Assembly: GCA_015039465.1 (NCBI GenBank) | Contig: MU130200.1 | Location: 191,761-236,449 of the forward strand | From: Phlegmacium glaucopus | Taxonomy: Eukaryota; Basidiomycota; Agaricomycetes; Agaricales; Cortinariaceae | DNA length: 44,689 nucleotides | Direction of reading: 5' to 3' | Shown: one piece after another, positions 35,201 through 44,670 of the stretch | Layout: every line of letters begins with the position of its first letter | How positions within the stretch are numbered: the stretch's first letter is position 1 | The notes under the pieces: generated by a model | What the model saw: the letters and a program-made list of their open reading frames with translations, nothing else | The model's database searches: none | What the model was told of the DNA's origin: nothing | Position numbers and translations under genes: made by a program

Positions 35201-35543
35201 CAGCATTACTTTTTAAGAACGAACGATTAGATTGGTCATGGTGCAATTAACTACATTTCAAGACAGACCTTCGAGCAAGGATTCCGACAACTTTGGTCGG
35301 TTCGGAGGACGAACGCCTGGCGCCGATTATTTTGCAAAATTCCCAAGCCGCATTGTTTACAGCACGACCAAAATCCTCAAATGTAATGTCGATGTACTTG
35401 GAGGTTGTAGGTGCAGGGTAGCTGAGGCAAACGCGCTGAGCGTCATGTTGAGCGCGGAAGTCGATGAGACGAGGTATCAAGACAGGTTCTGATGGTAGAG
35501 GAGTGAGGCCGGGAGTCGAGACAGCTCTTCCTGCCAAAGTCAT
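32289..35543 (-). CDS. NRPS-like adenylate-forming reductase (A-T-R), copy 2
   Basis: Second stand-alone acid reductase. Two exons (35269-35543 and 32289-35208) sum to 3,195 bases, 1,064 residues. Start MTLAGRAVSTPGL (ATG 35543). Adenylation motifs: LHTSGSTGLPKPVAW (A3), MLGSTEIGQMNVLEP (A5), CGRADDVIVLANGEKTLSR (A7-A8) and LPRTDKGSVRRKPAI (A10). The carrier domain has DVFALGMDSLKAIF. The reductase domain has VVILTGSTGSLGSFI, LVIHNAWALNFN and the YARSK Tyr-Lys pair. The C-terminus is FVDYWRGVGYLQ. All functional motifs are intact. It shares architecture with copy 1 but has one intron against five, and its motif residues differ throughout, so the pair is not a recent tandem duplicate; distinct substrates are likely. 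It is convergent with copy 1. Its 5' region contains a two-copy 40-base repeat. Confidence 0.94.
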
Positions 35544-36000
35544 TGTCGATGATCGTCTAGAACATTCAATGATAAGAGTTGGACGCGTAAAAAAAGGCAG
35601 AAAAACTCACTAGAATCGCGAGATAGTTTGCTTATTCCACGAGCGTACCGTAATTGTATAAGTATAGTCCGCATCGGAGTACTGAGTGGTGGCGGGTGAA
35701 TGGACACCGGACTTGAAATACGCGTCGTGAGCTACTGGACTTGTTCTGGAAGTCCATTGATATGGTGCCAACGTCTGGACTTGTTGAAGTCCATCAATAT
35801 AGTGCAAACGTTCGCCCAATGAACCTGAAGGAATAACACGAAGCTACAGCATAATAACAGTACAAAATGGGTCAACAGGAGGGTGAAGTAACGCTTATGT
35901 CACCTTTACCCCAGGTTTTCCGTCTCCCCACCACCAATTCCGAAGTCCTAATGCCTATTAAAATACGAGACGCCCAGGGACTACATCTTCGCCTGACGAC
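35544..36000. promoter_or_regulatory. Divergent promoter between A-T-R copy 2 and the ALDH-like gene
   Basis: This 457-base region separates two divergent genes. It contains the tandem direct repeat at 35736-35813 and a TATTAAAATA string near 35957-35966, about 40 bases before the ALDH-like ATG. It includes a 69-codon minus-strand frame that overlaps the repeat and is probably not a gene. Confidence 0.45.
35736..35813. repeat. Imperfect 40/38-base tandem direct repeat
   Basis: Two adjacent copies begin TGGACTTGTT (35736 and 35776), continue through GAAGTCCAT, and share the core AT-ATA-TG-TG-C-AACGT/G with a few substitutions and a small deletion in the second copy. The repeat also contains GGACTT/AAGTCC half-sites that form a dyad within each copy. 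Its place about 200 bases from both flanking ATGs suggests duplicated regulatory sites. Confidence 0.7.
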
Positions 36001-37994
36001 ATGTCCAAAGTACTTGCAGACTTTCCCATACCCGTCTTGAAGCTCAAGGCCGCCTTTGACACTGGTGTCTCAAGACCTTTAGGCTGGAGGAGAAAGCAGA
36101 TCGAGGGTATACATGGTAAAGAAGACTATCTCCACACACACTATAAAAAAGAAACTCACAAGGTGTCCTAAACAGATCTTGTCCAGAAAAACACCGAAAG
36201 TCTTGTCAGCGCTGCTCTCAAAGGTCCGGCAGACGACGTTGTAATGCTTTTTATCATCTTGAACTCAATTTCTCCAACAGATGACAGGCTAACTCGCACA
36301 GAGATTCTGCTCGAGCTCACTTCAGTTCTTCAATTAGCAAAGCAGAAAGTGGAAGAACTCGTCGAGTATGAGAGGTCGAGGGTTGCATTCACTACTGCGT
36401 CCAGAGGCGTCTTTGGAACTCTTCGTGGTCGTGTTACAGCCCGTTCAAATCCTTCTGGTATTGTCGTGATCAAATCTGACTGGGCTTGTAAGTTATCAGC
36501 TCCCTTTTTACCCGCTGATCGAAAACGGAATAACCATTATCAGACCCATACAGTTCGCTTCTTAACAGCATGGTTGCATCTTTCGCCAATGGCAATTTAT
36601 GCCTGGTCGTAGTAAGTATTCTTTCTACAAACCTATTGATTTAGTCTATAAGCTGAAATGATACGAAAACAGCCAAGTTCCGCTGCTATATCAACCATCT
36701 TGTCCTCCCTCTTCCCACTCTTCCTCGATCACTCGGGCTTTGCTACCCTTGATCTGGCTGACATCACCAAGTCAACCGCACGCCTACTTTCAACCTCCTC
36801 TTCACCCTCCCTCGTTAACCTGAGCATCTCTCCCTCCGGAGACATATTCGTCACCGAATCAGCCTCAGCCCCCTCCGCTACCTCCGTCGCGTACATCCAC
36901 GAGACAGGTGACGCTCCTGCAGCAGGCCATGCCCTCGTCCATGCTAAAATCGCGTTCAATGCCCAATCTCCCTTCGCTCCGACAATTGCCTTTGTCGATG
37001 ACGCTGTCTATCAAGCAGTTGTCGCGTCTGTGAAGGGAGCGTTGAGGGATTTGGCTGCGAGGCGGGGGGTTCATGGTGCAGATGTTGTTGTTGAGAGCTT
37101 TGTTAAGGATGGAAATGTGAAGGTTTTGAACAATGATCCACTCTGGGTTTTAGAGGCTGGTAGCAAGTAAGCTCTTGGTCTCTATTTCATTGGTCGTGGA
37201 TCTCATGATGAATCGAATAGGACTACCTTCACTTTCCCTGACGGCCGTCAGCCATTCCTTATCCTGTCGCGTGTCTCTTCACCTGACGCAGCAGTGGACA
37301 GAATCAAGCTTCTGTACGTCGCCTCCATCTTTTTTTGCCAACATCCGTTATTGATGATGCCTTTGTATCCCAGGCCTGCTGTCTCTGCATTTTACATTTA
37401 CGCCACTGAGCCATTCCGCTCGTATGTCATAGACGATGTTGACAGTATTGTTACTGTTGTGAACGACATCCCGGTTGATTACCTGGGTATATCTTCTCAT
37501 TGCACAATAAGCTCTTCCCTTACTTAATCCTCTACTACAGTCAACCCACTTGAAACTCCCTTCTCTAATGCCATAACCAAAGTCCTTACACGCCCACAAC
37601 AAGTGATCATCGCCTCCAAACGCTCTTCTCGACTCCTCTCCCTGAGCGACTCTGCTCTTTCTCTTCAACTCGAAAAGAAGATCCTGAAATCCCACATCAG
37701 GAGGCTTTTTGAAGGTGATGGAACGAGGTGGGATTTCTTTGAGAGGGTGGGTACCTCTTCTTTCTCTTTTTTTTTCACTTTGGTCTGCCTGGGTATCAGT
37801 CAGAAAGAAAGAAAATTGGACCAGACAATTGGAAGCAACGGTTTTAAAAGCAAAACTCTGTATTTTGAATTTGATATTGACTTTCTGTTTTTTTTTTTGG
37901 CTAGGTTAAGATGGTGTATACTGGCGTCAAGTATCTCACTTACGTCTCAGTGTTCACGGGTGCATTCTTTATCTATCGCAGGTATACAAAGTAG
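36001..37994 (+). CDS. Aldehyde-dehydrogenase-like protein without catalytic residues, tail-anchored
   Basis: Nine exons sum to 1,434 bases, 477 residues, with good splice sites and no internal stop. The N-terminus LKAAFDTGVSRPLGWRRKQ matches the opening of ALDH3/fatty-aldehyde dehydrogenases. LTRTEILLELTSVL and PSGIVVIKSDWAYP follow, where active enzymes have P-W-N-Y-P; here the catalytic Asn is Ala. NLCLVVPSS replaces V-x-K-P-S-E, so the cofactor Lys is gone. FNAQSPFAPTIAFVDDAVY (36955-37011 or so) replaces N-A-G-Q-T-C-I-A-P, so the catalytic Cys is absent. LEKKILKSHIRRLFEGDG precedes a C-terminal hydrophobic anchor, YLTYVSVFTGAFFIYRRY, as in membrane-bound fatty-aldehyde dehydrogenases. 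The intact exon structure suggests a selected pseudoenzyme rather than a decayed copy. It is divergent from A-T-R copy 2. Possible roles are scaffold or regulatory; unproven. Confidence 0.75.
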
Positions 37995-39333
37995 TTGGTA
38001 ATGTGGTGAACGTTCGTATTCGTCGACGCACATGACTCGTACATACTTCACGCGCGCCACCTCTTCTCTGTTTGTTTGTGTAGAGAGCTCAGATTAGCTA
38101 TATGAACATCGTCTTCCTGTTTATCTTAGTTGTTCATCGTCTCATTGACATCAACACTGAGGTAAGACCATTACATCCTTCTACATTGTACTTTATAACT
38201 TACATTGTCATAAATTCAGGGATTCTGGAATCACACCCTACCTATCAGTTTTTTCCCGGAATTCTTAATTCCAAGACCACCCTGTCACTGAGTCAATTAG
38301 GCGGTGTACTTTCCATAGTTTCATTTGGAGTTGCGCTCATACTTAGTTTTCGTATCTAAGTAGTATCTACATCAATATTGCTTGTGACGAAAATAGCGAA
38401 CTGTTCTCCGAGATCCATTAATTATTATATAATCTCCCTCATAGTAACAATAGCTCGTGAGACGAGCGGCTAGCCTAATGACATAACATACCACTGTCAC
38501 GTCCGATAGACGCCTTGCGAAACTGTGCACGGCTGGAGCGAGGTACGTGGCTTTTCCATTGCCACAATCTATACATGTTGTCCGACTTGGAAGGAAGGAA
38601 CGACTTCTATACTACCGGGGCCCCTTAAGCCTTGGAATAGTACTAGTAATCACCACACCGCCCATATATAAGGGTCCGAATATCCGTCCATCAACCATCC
38701 ATCTATGATGATATACCATCCATCTATGATGATATACCATCCATCTATGATGATATACCATTCATCTGTCACTCAGTAAGGCCTAGTCTCTCCTAGACAG
38801 ACAGCAATATCTGATTTTTTGGTATACTGGCAGCTGCCATACAGCTACCAGGCATAGGAATTGCTGCTGTTCAAAATAATTCGTATTAGGATCAAGTTTT
38901 AACTCATGCTCATGATCATGCGATGATGCATGCTACGCCTCATTACCGCCACGCAACACCTTCGACACACCTTTTGATCTTGTAGGCTTGTACTATCTTG
39001 AAAACCGTCACAGGTTCAAGTTTCAAGCCATTCGAACTTCGAAGTCGTCTATATCAATAGTTTTTCGTCCACATCTCCGTGACTTCCGGATAATTAGGAC
39101 CCAAAAACAACCAGAACACTCGGTAAACACACACGACCGTAGTACGCATAGCATCTAGTCCTCCCCGGCGCCAGATCATATTATGGGATGCTGTGATTAC
39201 AAATCGATAACTCGACGTTGTATCTTGATACACGTTGCCGTTCTGTTCTGGTATGGCTATCCTTCCTAGTTCAAGTCTGTCTTCTGGTTAGTATTTATAC
39301 TTTGAAGTCCACTCGTCTTGTCGTTCAACCCCC
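37995..39333. other. Intergenic region with tandem repeat and strong TATA string
   Basis: This 1.34 kb region lies between two plus-strand genes. An 85-codon hydrophobic open frame (38102-38359) has no recognisable family. A strong TATATAAGGG string lies at about 38665-38674, just before the 21-base tandem repeat. The last 300 bases presumably promote the AAA+ gene. Confidence 0.5.
38695..38767 (+). repeat. 21-base tandem repeat, about 3.5 copies
   Basis: The unit CCATCCATCTATGATGATAT(A) occurs exactly three times (38695-38715, 38716-38736, 38737-38757), followed by a partial copy with one change (CCATTCATCT). The exact identity between copies points to recent expansion. It begins about 20 bases after a TATATAAGGG string. 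Confidence 0.9.
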
Positions 39334-42300
39334 ATGTCGCAGACTGAGACACCCGACTCGATTACCAACCAGATCTCCTCTCCGGAAGGTTGCCCAGACC
39401 GTCCGGTAATCTGCCCAAGGCACTGCGATCAGAATGTCATTCATATTCCGCAAAGCTTCTCCGAGAGCTTTCTGTGGCATTCTACAGATGCCTCTCTCGT
39501 CGTACCGTCCAAACAAATCTTTTCCGATGAACTGGTCGCTGAGGCTCTAGCCTTAGTATCTTACGGTTTTGCCTGTGCCGATGGCGTGGTCGCGCTAGCG
39601 AGTGAAGGCAAGAAGGAACCTCCCGAGCGCAGCATAACCTTTTATTGTCCCGAAAAAGGCAACAATGTTGCCCTGGACTCGATGGTCAAACACGTAGCAG
39701 CACATCATAAAGCCGATGTTCTCATATTGGACGCTTTGGAATTGGCAGCGGGGGAATTCGGTGCCTTGGGAAAAAGTGGGTTCACGTAACTGACTTCCTG
39801 CAAGCAACACTGAGGATAGTTTTAAAACAGGTAGTGATGTTATTGATTTAGTCTACAAAGAGGCTGCAAAGGTAGAGATACAGAAATCAAACCCGGAGCA
39901 ATCGGAGGCACAAGAATCAAAACCGGAGCAAGAGTCAGCCGGGAAGGACTTCGATATTCAGCGCGTTCAGGCATTCTTCGATGCTCTGGTGACCATTCCT
40001 TCCAAATGCAGTCACAAAAGCGATCAACAAGAAGGCGCACCAACAGCAATTAGGCCATCGCGTCGTATCATCTACTTGCGGGACTTTGGTACCATAGCTT
40101 GCGCTGCAAAGCCGCTCATGACTTACATCCTCCAGGCCATGCATAACAGCCGTAATCAGTGCTGCTCTGAAGGTGTAGCGTGGGCTCCCCTCCTGGTCAT
40201 GGGGGTCACAAAGCCAATGGTGTTAACTGGAGCCCAAGATGACGATGACGACGACGACCCAATCTCGCGGTTTTCGCCATTTGGCCGGAGGAATCATGGT
40301 TGTCCACATAGTCGGCAACCTAGAGCTCTGCGCGTTGATGGCTACAAGCTTAGGCAAATTATTCCTCGTCTCGGCAGCGAGTACCCGACATCAAACGACG
40401 AACCACCTACGATTCTATTCAATGGCTTATCTGCCCAACTATTTCTTCCTTTAGCTGTCCGATCTGGTCACCTAAGATATTGTGCGCTCAAAGTAGACCC
40501 CAGTTGGTCCACAAGACTAGACGATCTGGCTACCTGCGCCGTGTTTCTCGGTATCGTCACAAAGGATAGCCATTCCGAGACCGCTTGCCGCGACCGGGAG
40601 CTTGACATCCAAGAAAGAAAACAAGCCATCAATGATACTCTGATAAGAATGTGCTTGGGTAGGAGAGGTGGTTTAATCGAAGAGATAGCGTCTCGCAAAA
40701 TATTCGTTAAAGAGAGCGAAAAGTAAGCATCAATTGTCTACTCTCGCCTCGCTCTTGTTTCTTATGCTAGCGACTCATCTCCACCAGCGACAACTTCCAG
40801 ATCCTTTCTCCTTCAGCTGCTGACAGCATCGCAGTTATCACCATGGGTCTTTCATATTCCGACTCAGATTGGTCAGAGCCCGTGCTCGTAACTCATGCCA
40901 ATGTCACAAAGGGGTACGAAACCTTTTTGGACGCTCAGCAATGCCGAGCAAGCTGGACAGCCTCAGATGAACAGGATGAGACAACGGTGCGGGAGGACCC
41001 AATCGTCAAAAAAGTCAAACAGTCGCCCCTATCCCCTCACGAGAGTAGACTGCTCCGATGTGTTGTTGATGCTGGTTAGTCCTGGTTCTTTCCCGTAGCC
41101 TGCAGACACCTAAATTACACCTTCAGCGTCACTAACGACCACGTTCGATGATGTTTGCGTGGACCCTCAAATCACAGAAATGCTCAGGACCGTCGTCTCT
41201 CTCCCAATATTATACCCCGATCACTTCCAGAGCGGTATCTTGGCAAAGGAATCGATAATGGGTGTGCTACTCTATGGACCACCTGGAACAGGGAAGACAA
41301 TGCTATGCCGAGCTCTGGCCCATCAATGCGGTGCTCGCATGATTGCGGTAAAACCCAGCAATATCCTCGACATGTATGTGGGGGAATCGGACAAGAACGC
41401 CAGTGCAGTTTTCGTAAGTGTAGTTTCAGAATATTTAGGTTTCTTATAGTAAACGTTCTTTCAGAGTCTTGCCCATCGTCTTGCACCTTGTGTCGTATTT
41501 ATAGATGAGGTGGATGCACTTTTTGGGGCCAGGAGTAGTGGCTCGAACAGGGATAAGATACATAGAGACATTGTGAGATTTTCTTATTATTCCAGACATG
41601 ATCAAGCGCTGAAACATTCTTGGTAGCTGACGGAATTTATGCAAGTAAGCAAATAACGTCCATGCGACGATGTCCCTTGCCCATTCACTTTTGATTTTTA
41701 GGCGATGGATGGCCTTCAGTCAGCTGGGATAAACAAGAAAAAAGGGATCGTTGTCATTGGAGCCACCAATAGGGTAAGTCAAAATTGATTGTTAGCTGGA
41801 TAATTTAAATCAATCTTTGAATTTACAATCTGATCCCTTAGCCATTTGATATCGACCAAGCTATACTTCGACGCTTGCCTTGCCGTGTTCTGGTTGACTT
41901 GCCCGACGAAATTCAGCGGAAGAGTAAGTCACCAACAGGTCGTGATTTGATCGTTATGCTTATATTTGCGTCAGATATCCTAGAGGGACTTCTCAAGGAT
42001 GAGACATGTGACGCCGACCTCGTGAAGATCGCTAAGGATACCGATGGCTATTCCGGCTCAGATCTCAAAAGTGAGCTTGCTTGCTCCTGCAATGATGTAT
42101 AATGGTTGACTGGCTTGCTACAGACCTTTGTGTTTCGGCTGCTATGGCGTCCGTAAAGGATGCCATTGATAATTTTACCTGGAACAAAAGTAGCAAAGAC
42201 ACGGTCCATCCTACTCCAACGAATGGTGACGTTGCTTCTAGAAACCGCACGATCACCATGACCCACTTCAGTCATGCTCTTTCAGAAGTTGTCCCGTCTT

Positions 42301-42440
42301 TCTCAAAAAATACGAGTGAGGAGCTGTCTCGATGGCACAGGATGTATTCAACAATTCCGAACGTCATGCCGAGAGGCGTTAACAATTATCATCATAATAG
42401 GGCAAATGGGAATGCACAATCGAGATGGGCACTTTCTTAA
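39334..42440 (+). CDS. AAA+ ATPase, Msp1/ATAD1-like, with long N-terminal extension
   Basis: Predicted ATP-driven protein remodeller of about 830 residues in about 10 exons. The first 550 or so residues (MSQTETPDS onward) form a poorly known region with no clear membrane helix and a poly-Asp tract at about 40237-40258. The AAA+ module follows: MGVLLYGPPGTGKTMLCRAL (Walker A at 41276-41299), IAVKPSNILDMYVGESDKNA, CVVFIDEVDALFGARSSG (Walker B, about 41492-41530), LTEFMQAMDGLQ, VVIGATNRPFDIDQAILRRL (sensor and Arg-finger region) and TDGYSGSDLKNLCVSAAM. These are complete and closest in style to Msp1/ATAD1 and related fungal mitochondrial AAA proteins. Msp1 itself is short and has an N-terminal membrane anchor; this protein lacks one, so location and substrate are open. 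An 18-base micro-exon (41627-41644) codes L-T-E-F-M-Q. Stop TAA at 42438-42440. Confidence 0.85.
41627..41644 (+). other. 18-base micro-exon in the AAA+ module
   Basis: CTGACGGAATTTATGCAA lies between acceptor TGGTAG and donor GTAAGC. It encodes L-T-E-F-M-Q, a near-invariant block between Walker B and sensor I, and joins RDI to AMDGLQ in frame. Confidence 0.85.
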
Positions 42441-42885
42441 ATTTGATAATCCATTTGTGAAAGTTTTTGAATATGACTAGAGCATCTTTTTGTTTGTACT
42501 TTGCACTGTTGTAGCCAGCAGCAGGAACGAATCTAGCTTTGTTATAGAATAGTCTCGGAAGATGATAAACGGCACCTTGCAGAAGTCTTTTGTTCCAGTA
42601 CCAAAAACGACACCCAACTGGCCATGATGCAACAAGGCAGAGTAGACCTTACACGCCACTCTGATAGTATCACGGGATTGAACGGACAATATTCATTGGC
42701 CTGAACACCTGACCAAAATACTTGAATTTCCTATTGAATTCAAGTAAATTATCGATGATTGACATTAAATTTACCCTATGTACAATTAAAAGCCCTTTAC
42801 TTCATAAAATTCCTTTTACAGCCAAATGGATAAGATATATCGATTAAAAGGTCAAAATTCTATGAAAAATTCACCACCTGTATAA

Positions 42886-43335
42886 AAAAAAAACTTAACT
42901 CTGTGGCAAACAACCTTGTCATATGAAAAAAAATTGCCCGTGGAAATAAAAAAACTTGGCCATGCAACAAAAAACCCAGCCATAGAAATAAAAACTTGGC
43001 TATACAACAAAAACTTGGCTGTGCAAACAAAAAACTTGACCGTTGCAAACAAAAAACTTGACCGTTGCAAACAAAAAACCTGACCGCACAAACAAAAACT
43101 TGACCGTTGCAAACAAAAAACTTGACCGTTGCAAACAAAAAACCTGACCGCACAAACAAAAACTTGACCGTTGCAAACAAACAACTTGGCCTCGCCACCA
43201 AAAAACTTGACTGCGCAAACAAAAAACTTGACCACGCAAACAAAAAACTTGACCACGCAAACAAAAAACTTGGCCATGCAAATAAAACTTCGGCCACGCA
43301 AATAAAAAACTTGACAGGTGCGAACAAAAACCTTG
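42886..43335. repeat. AT-rich minisatellite, 20-22-base units with a 64-base higher-order repeat
   Basis: About twenty diverged units follow the pattern CAAACAAAAAACTTGACCG plus two to three variable bases (variants CTTGGCC, CCTGACC, CTTGACT). Outer units are more diverged than central ones. In the centre a block of 22+22+20 bases, starting CTTGACCGTTGC at 43035, recurs exactly at 43099, and its start recurs at 43163, so a 64-base higher-order unit is duplicated. On the plus strand reading gives NKKLDHANKKL-type repeats; on the minus strand FFVCVVKFFVC-type repeats remain open for over 150 codons in overlapping frames. I treat these as by-products of the unit composition. Confidence 0.92.
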
Positions 43336-43390
43336 CTCATGATAAAATTTAGGACCAAACTGAGATTAAAATGAACCAGCTCATACTTTT

Positions 43391-43397
43391 TATAAGG
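43391..43397 (+). promoter_or_regulatory. TATA-like element before the small gene
   Basis: TATAAGG preceded by a T run lies about 130 bases upstream of ATG 43524. It is the only strong TATA-like string in the interval between the minisatellite and the gene. Confidence 0.3.
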
Positions 43398-43523
43398 ATT
43401 CTTGGTGAACCGCTTTTGCCAGTTTTCGGGTAGTCAAGCAAGTTCGGTATGTACTGGGTTACCTAGAATTTGAAGATTCAATATTCATCAGTCATATAAC
43501 CCAAGTTGAGGTTACCCAACAGC

Positions 43524-43867
43524 ATGAAAGATTCCAAACCTACTACCACCCCAGGTGATCATCTCGACATCCCTATGAAGAACTGATGAATTAATCCAGT
43601 TGACAAGCTCGAAAAAATGCTGGCCTCGTACGATCTGTCTCCTACTGCTGAAGCCTACACCAAGAACTTTGATCCGGAAGAAACTGCAAGAGTTAGCCTC
43701 GGGAGTGTTAGCGCGCTCAGGGATGTACAGCGTAAGGAGCTCAGCTATGAGTTTTTGTTCCTCCGTATGATAGGTACACCATCTCTAATCAATTAAGAAC
43801 ACGTTCTGTAGAGTCTGTACAGCTTCGAAGTCTTGATGTGAAAGCAGTTGTTGAGACAGTGCGTTGA
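43524..43867 (+). CDS. Small three-exon gene, 86 residues, unrecognised
   Basis: Three exons (43524-43554, 43600-43773, 43812-43867) sum to 261 bases and end in TGA. The introns are 45 and 38 bases, with donors GTGATC and GTACAC and acceptors CCAG and GTAG. The protein starts MKDSKPTTTP, continues VDKLEKMLASYDLSPTAEAY and RVSLGSVSALRDVQRKELSY, and ends with a basic/hydrophobic helix, SVQLRSLDVKAVVETVR. It is hydrophilic, probably helical, without signal peptide or membrane helix. I know no family. In-frame splicing across two introns and protein-like composition support a real gene; the very short second intron and the weak first donor are the doubts. It might also be a relic of a longer gene. 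Confidence 0.5.
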
Positions 43868-44048
43868 TGAAAAGTGAAAGGCTACCCATCGTGACTAGGG
43901 ACCTTAGTTCTAGTTCTCTAATCAATAATTTCTAAGCTCGCAAAGGATAGCTGCGACTTGGGAGATTAACGTGAAACTTTTGAAGTTCTGTCCCTTCCAT
44001 GTATATGAAATCATGTATTTCATCTGTTTGCCTAGTCAAATTGTCATA
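43868..44048. other. Short intergenic gap between convergent genes
   Basis: These 181 bases separate the small plus-strand gene from the minus-strand integrase-like gene. AT-rich, no feature recognised. Confidence 0.4.
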
Positions 44049-44670
44049 CTAAAAGGCAAAAATTTCTAAACACAAAGCTAGAGCAGTTATCCATCGTAAG
44101 CGGTATGCCTCCGTTGTACGGATTTCCGAAAAGGGATAGGATAATAGTTGAGAGTCGACCCAGTGTACTTGCTCTGGGGTGAGAGGACAGTTTGGTGACT
44201 CTACTTCGACAACAGAGAAACTTTCTGGTCTAAGAGATGACGTGTTTGACATGGTCTGATCATCTATGTCATCAGAATGTTCAAGGTTAGCAATATCATG
44301 GTGAGTTCGTATCCGCTGGTCTCCTATTGCCTCCCAGTCAATTCCATATCCTACAATTTCATCGTCTGTGAGGTTTGCTTCAATACCCCGATGACCCTTC
44401 TCCAACATCCCGAAAAAGAACATGTCTCTTGGAGAACGTCCTCGTTGTCCTCGCAGCCCTACTGTATGGCTATTCCAGGCACCTGCCCAATCTTGAGCAT
44501 CCCTATTAATTTCCGGTAGATAGAGGTGATGCAGTAACCAGATATGTCTTGGATTGTCGACGTTAAGGTTGTCAAAGAGTTCGAGATCGCCAAGGAACAA
44601 CTTCCATTTGCTTCCAAAACCCATGGTGACATCAACCCACAGACGTTCAATTCGAATATTATGAACACTT
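44049..44670 (-). CDS. Integrase-core-like protein, 3' exon, runs off the window
   Basis: The last exon of a gene whose 5' part lies beyond 44689. From an acceptor (GTAG at 44671-44674) it reads SVHNIRIERLWVDVTMGFG, then HIWLLHHLYLPEINRDAQ, WAGAWNSHTVGLRGQRGRSP and RDMFFFGMLEKGHRGIEA. This is the C-terminal part of the rve-like 'integrase core' domain found in many copies in agaricomycetes, derived from a DDE-type transposase or retroelement integrase. A variable tail of about 100 residues with acidic stretches (HSDDIDDQ) ends CLEIFAF at TAG 44049-44051. The catalytic Asp/Glu residues would lie mostly upstream and cannot be judged. No terminal repeats are visible, so it may be domesticated or a fragment. 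Confidence 0.75.

Larger units (their letters stand above)
42441..43523. other. Intergenic region dominated by a minisatellite
   Basis: The first 400 bases are AT-rich. A minus-strand frame near 42477-42689 contains a coding-like run (ALLHHGQLGVVFGTGTKD) of unknown family, possibly a relic exon. The minisatellite at 42886-43335 is listed separately. A TATAAGG string at 43391-43397 lies about 130 bases before the small gene at 43524. Confidence 0.45.

Noticed and set aside
32289..35543. Alpha-aminoadipate reductase (Lys2)
   Set aside because: Lys2 is longer, near 1,400 residues, with a larger N-terminal region; this protein has 1,064 residues and sits beside a paralogue and a monooxygenase.
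36001..37994. Active fatty-aldehyde dehydrogenase
   Set aside because: The catalytic Cys and Asn and the cofactor Lys are all absent in the best in-frame splice model.
38102..38359. Small hydrophobic protein gene
   Set aside because: An 85-codon frame in AT-rich DNA; hydrophobic translation is expected by chance there and no homology is recognised.
38494..38820. Solo LTR of a retroelement
   Set aside because: TGTCACG, a TATATAAGGG string and a repeat are suggestive, but no matching terminal CA with target-site duplication was found.
42852..43358. Minus-strand 168-codon open frame with FVCVVKFF-type repeats
   Set aside because: It is produced by the minisatellite. Overlapping frames on both strands are also open, and unit lengths of 20-22 bases shift frame between units, which is unlike a selected repeat protein.
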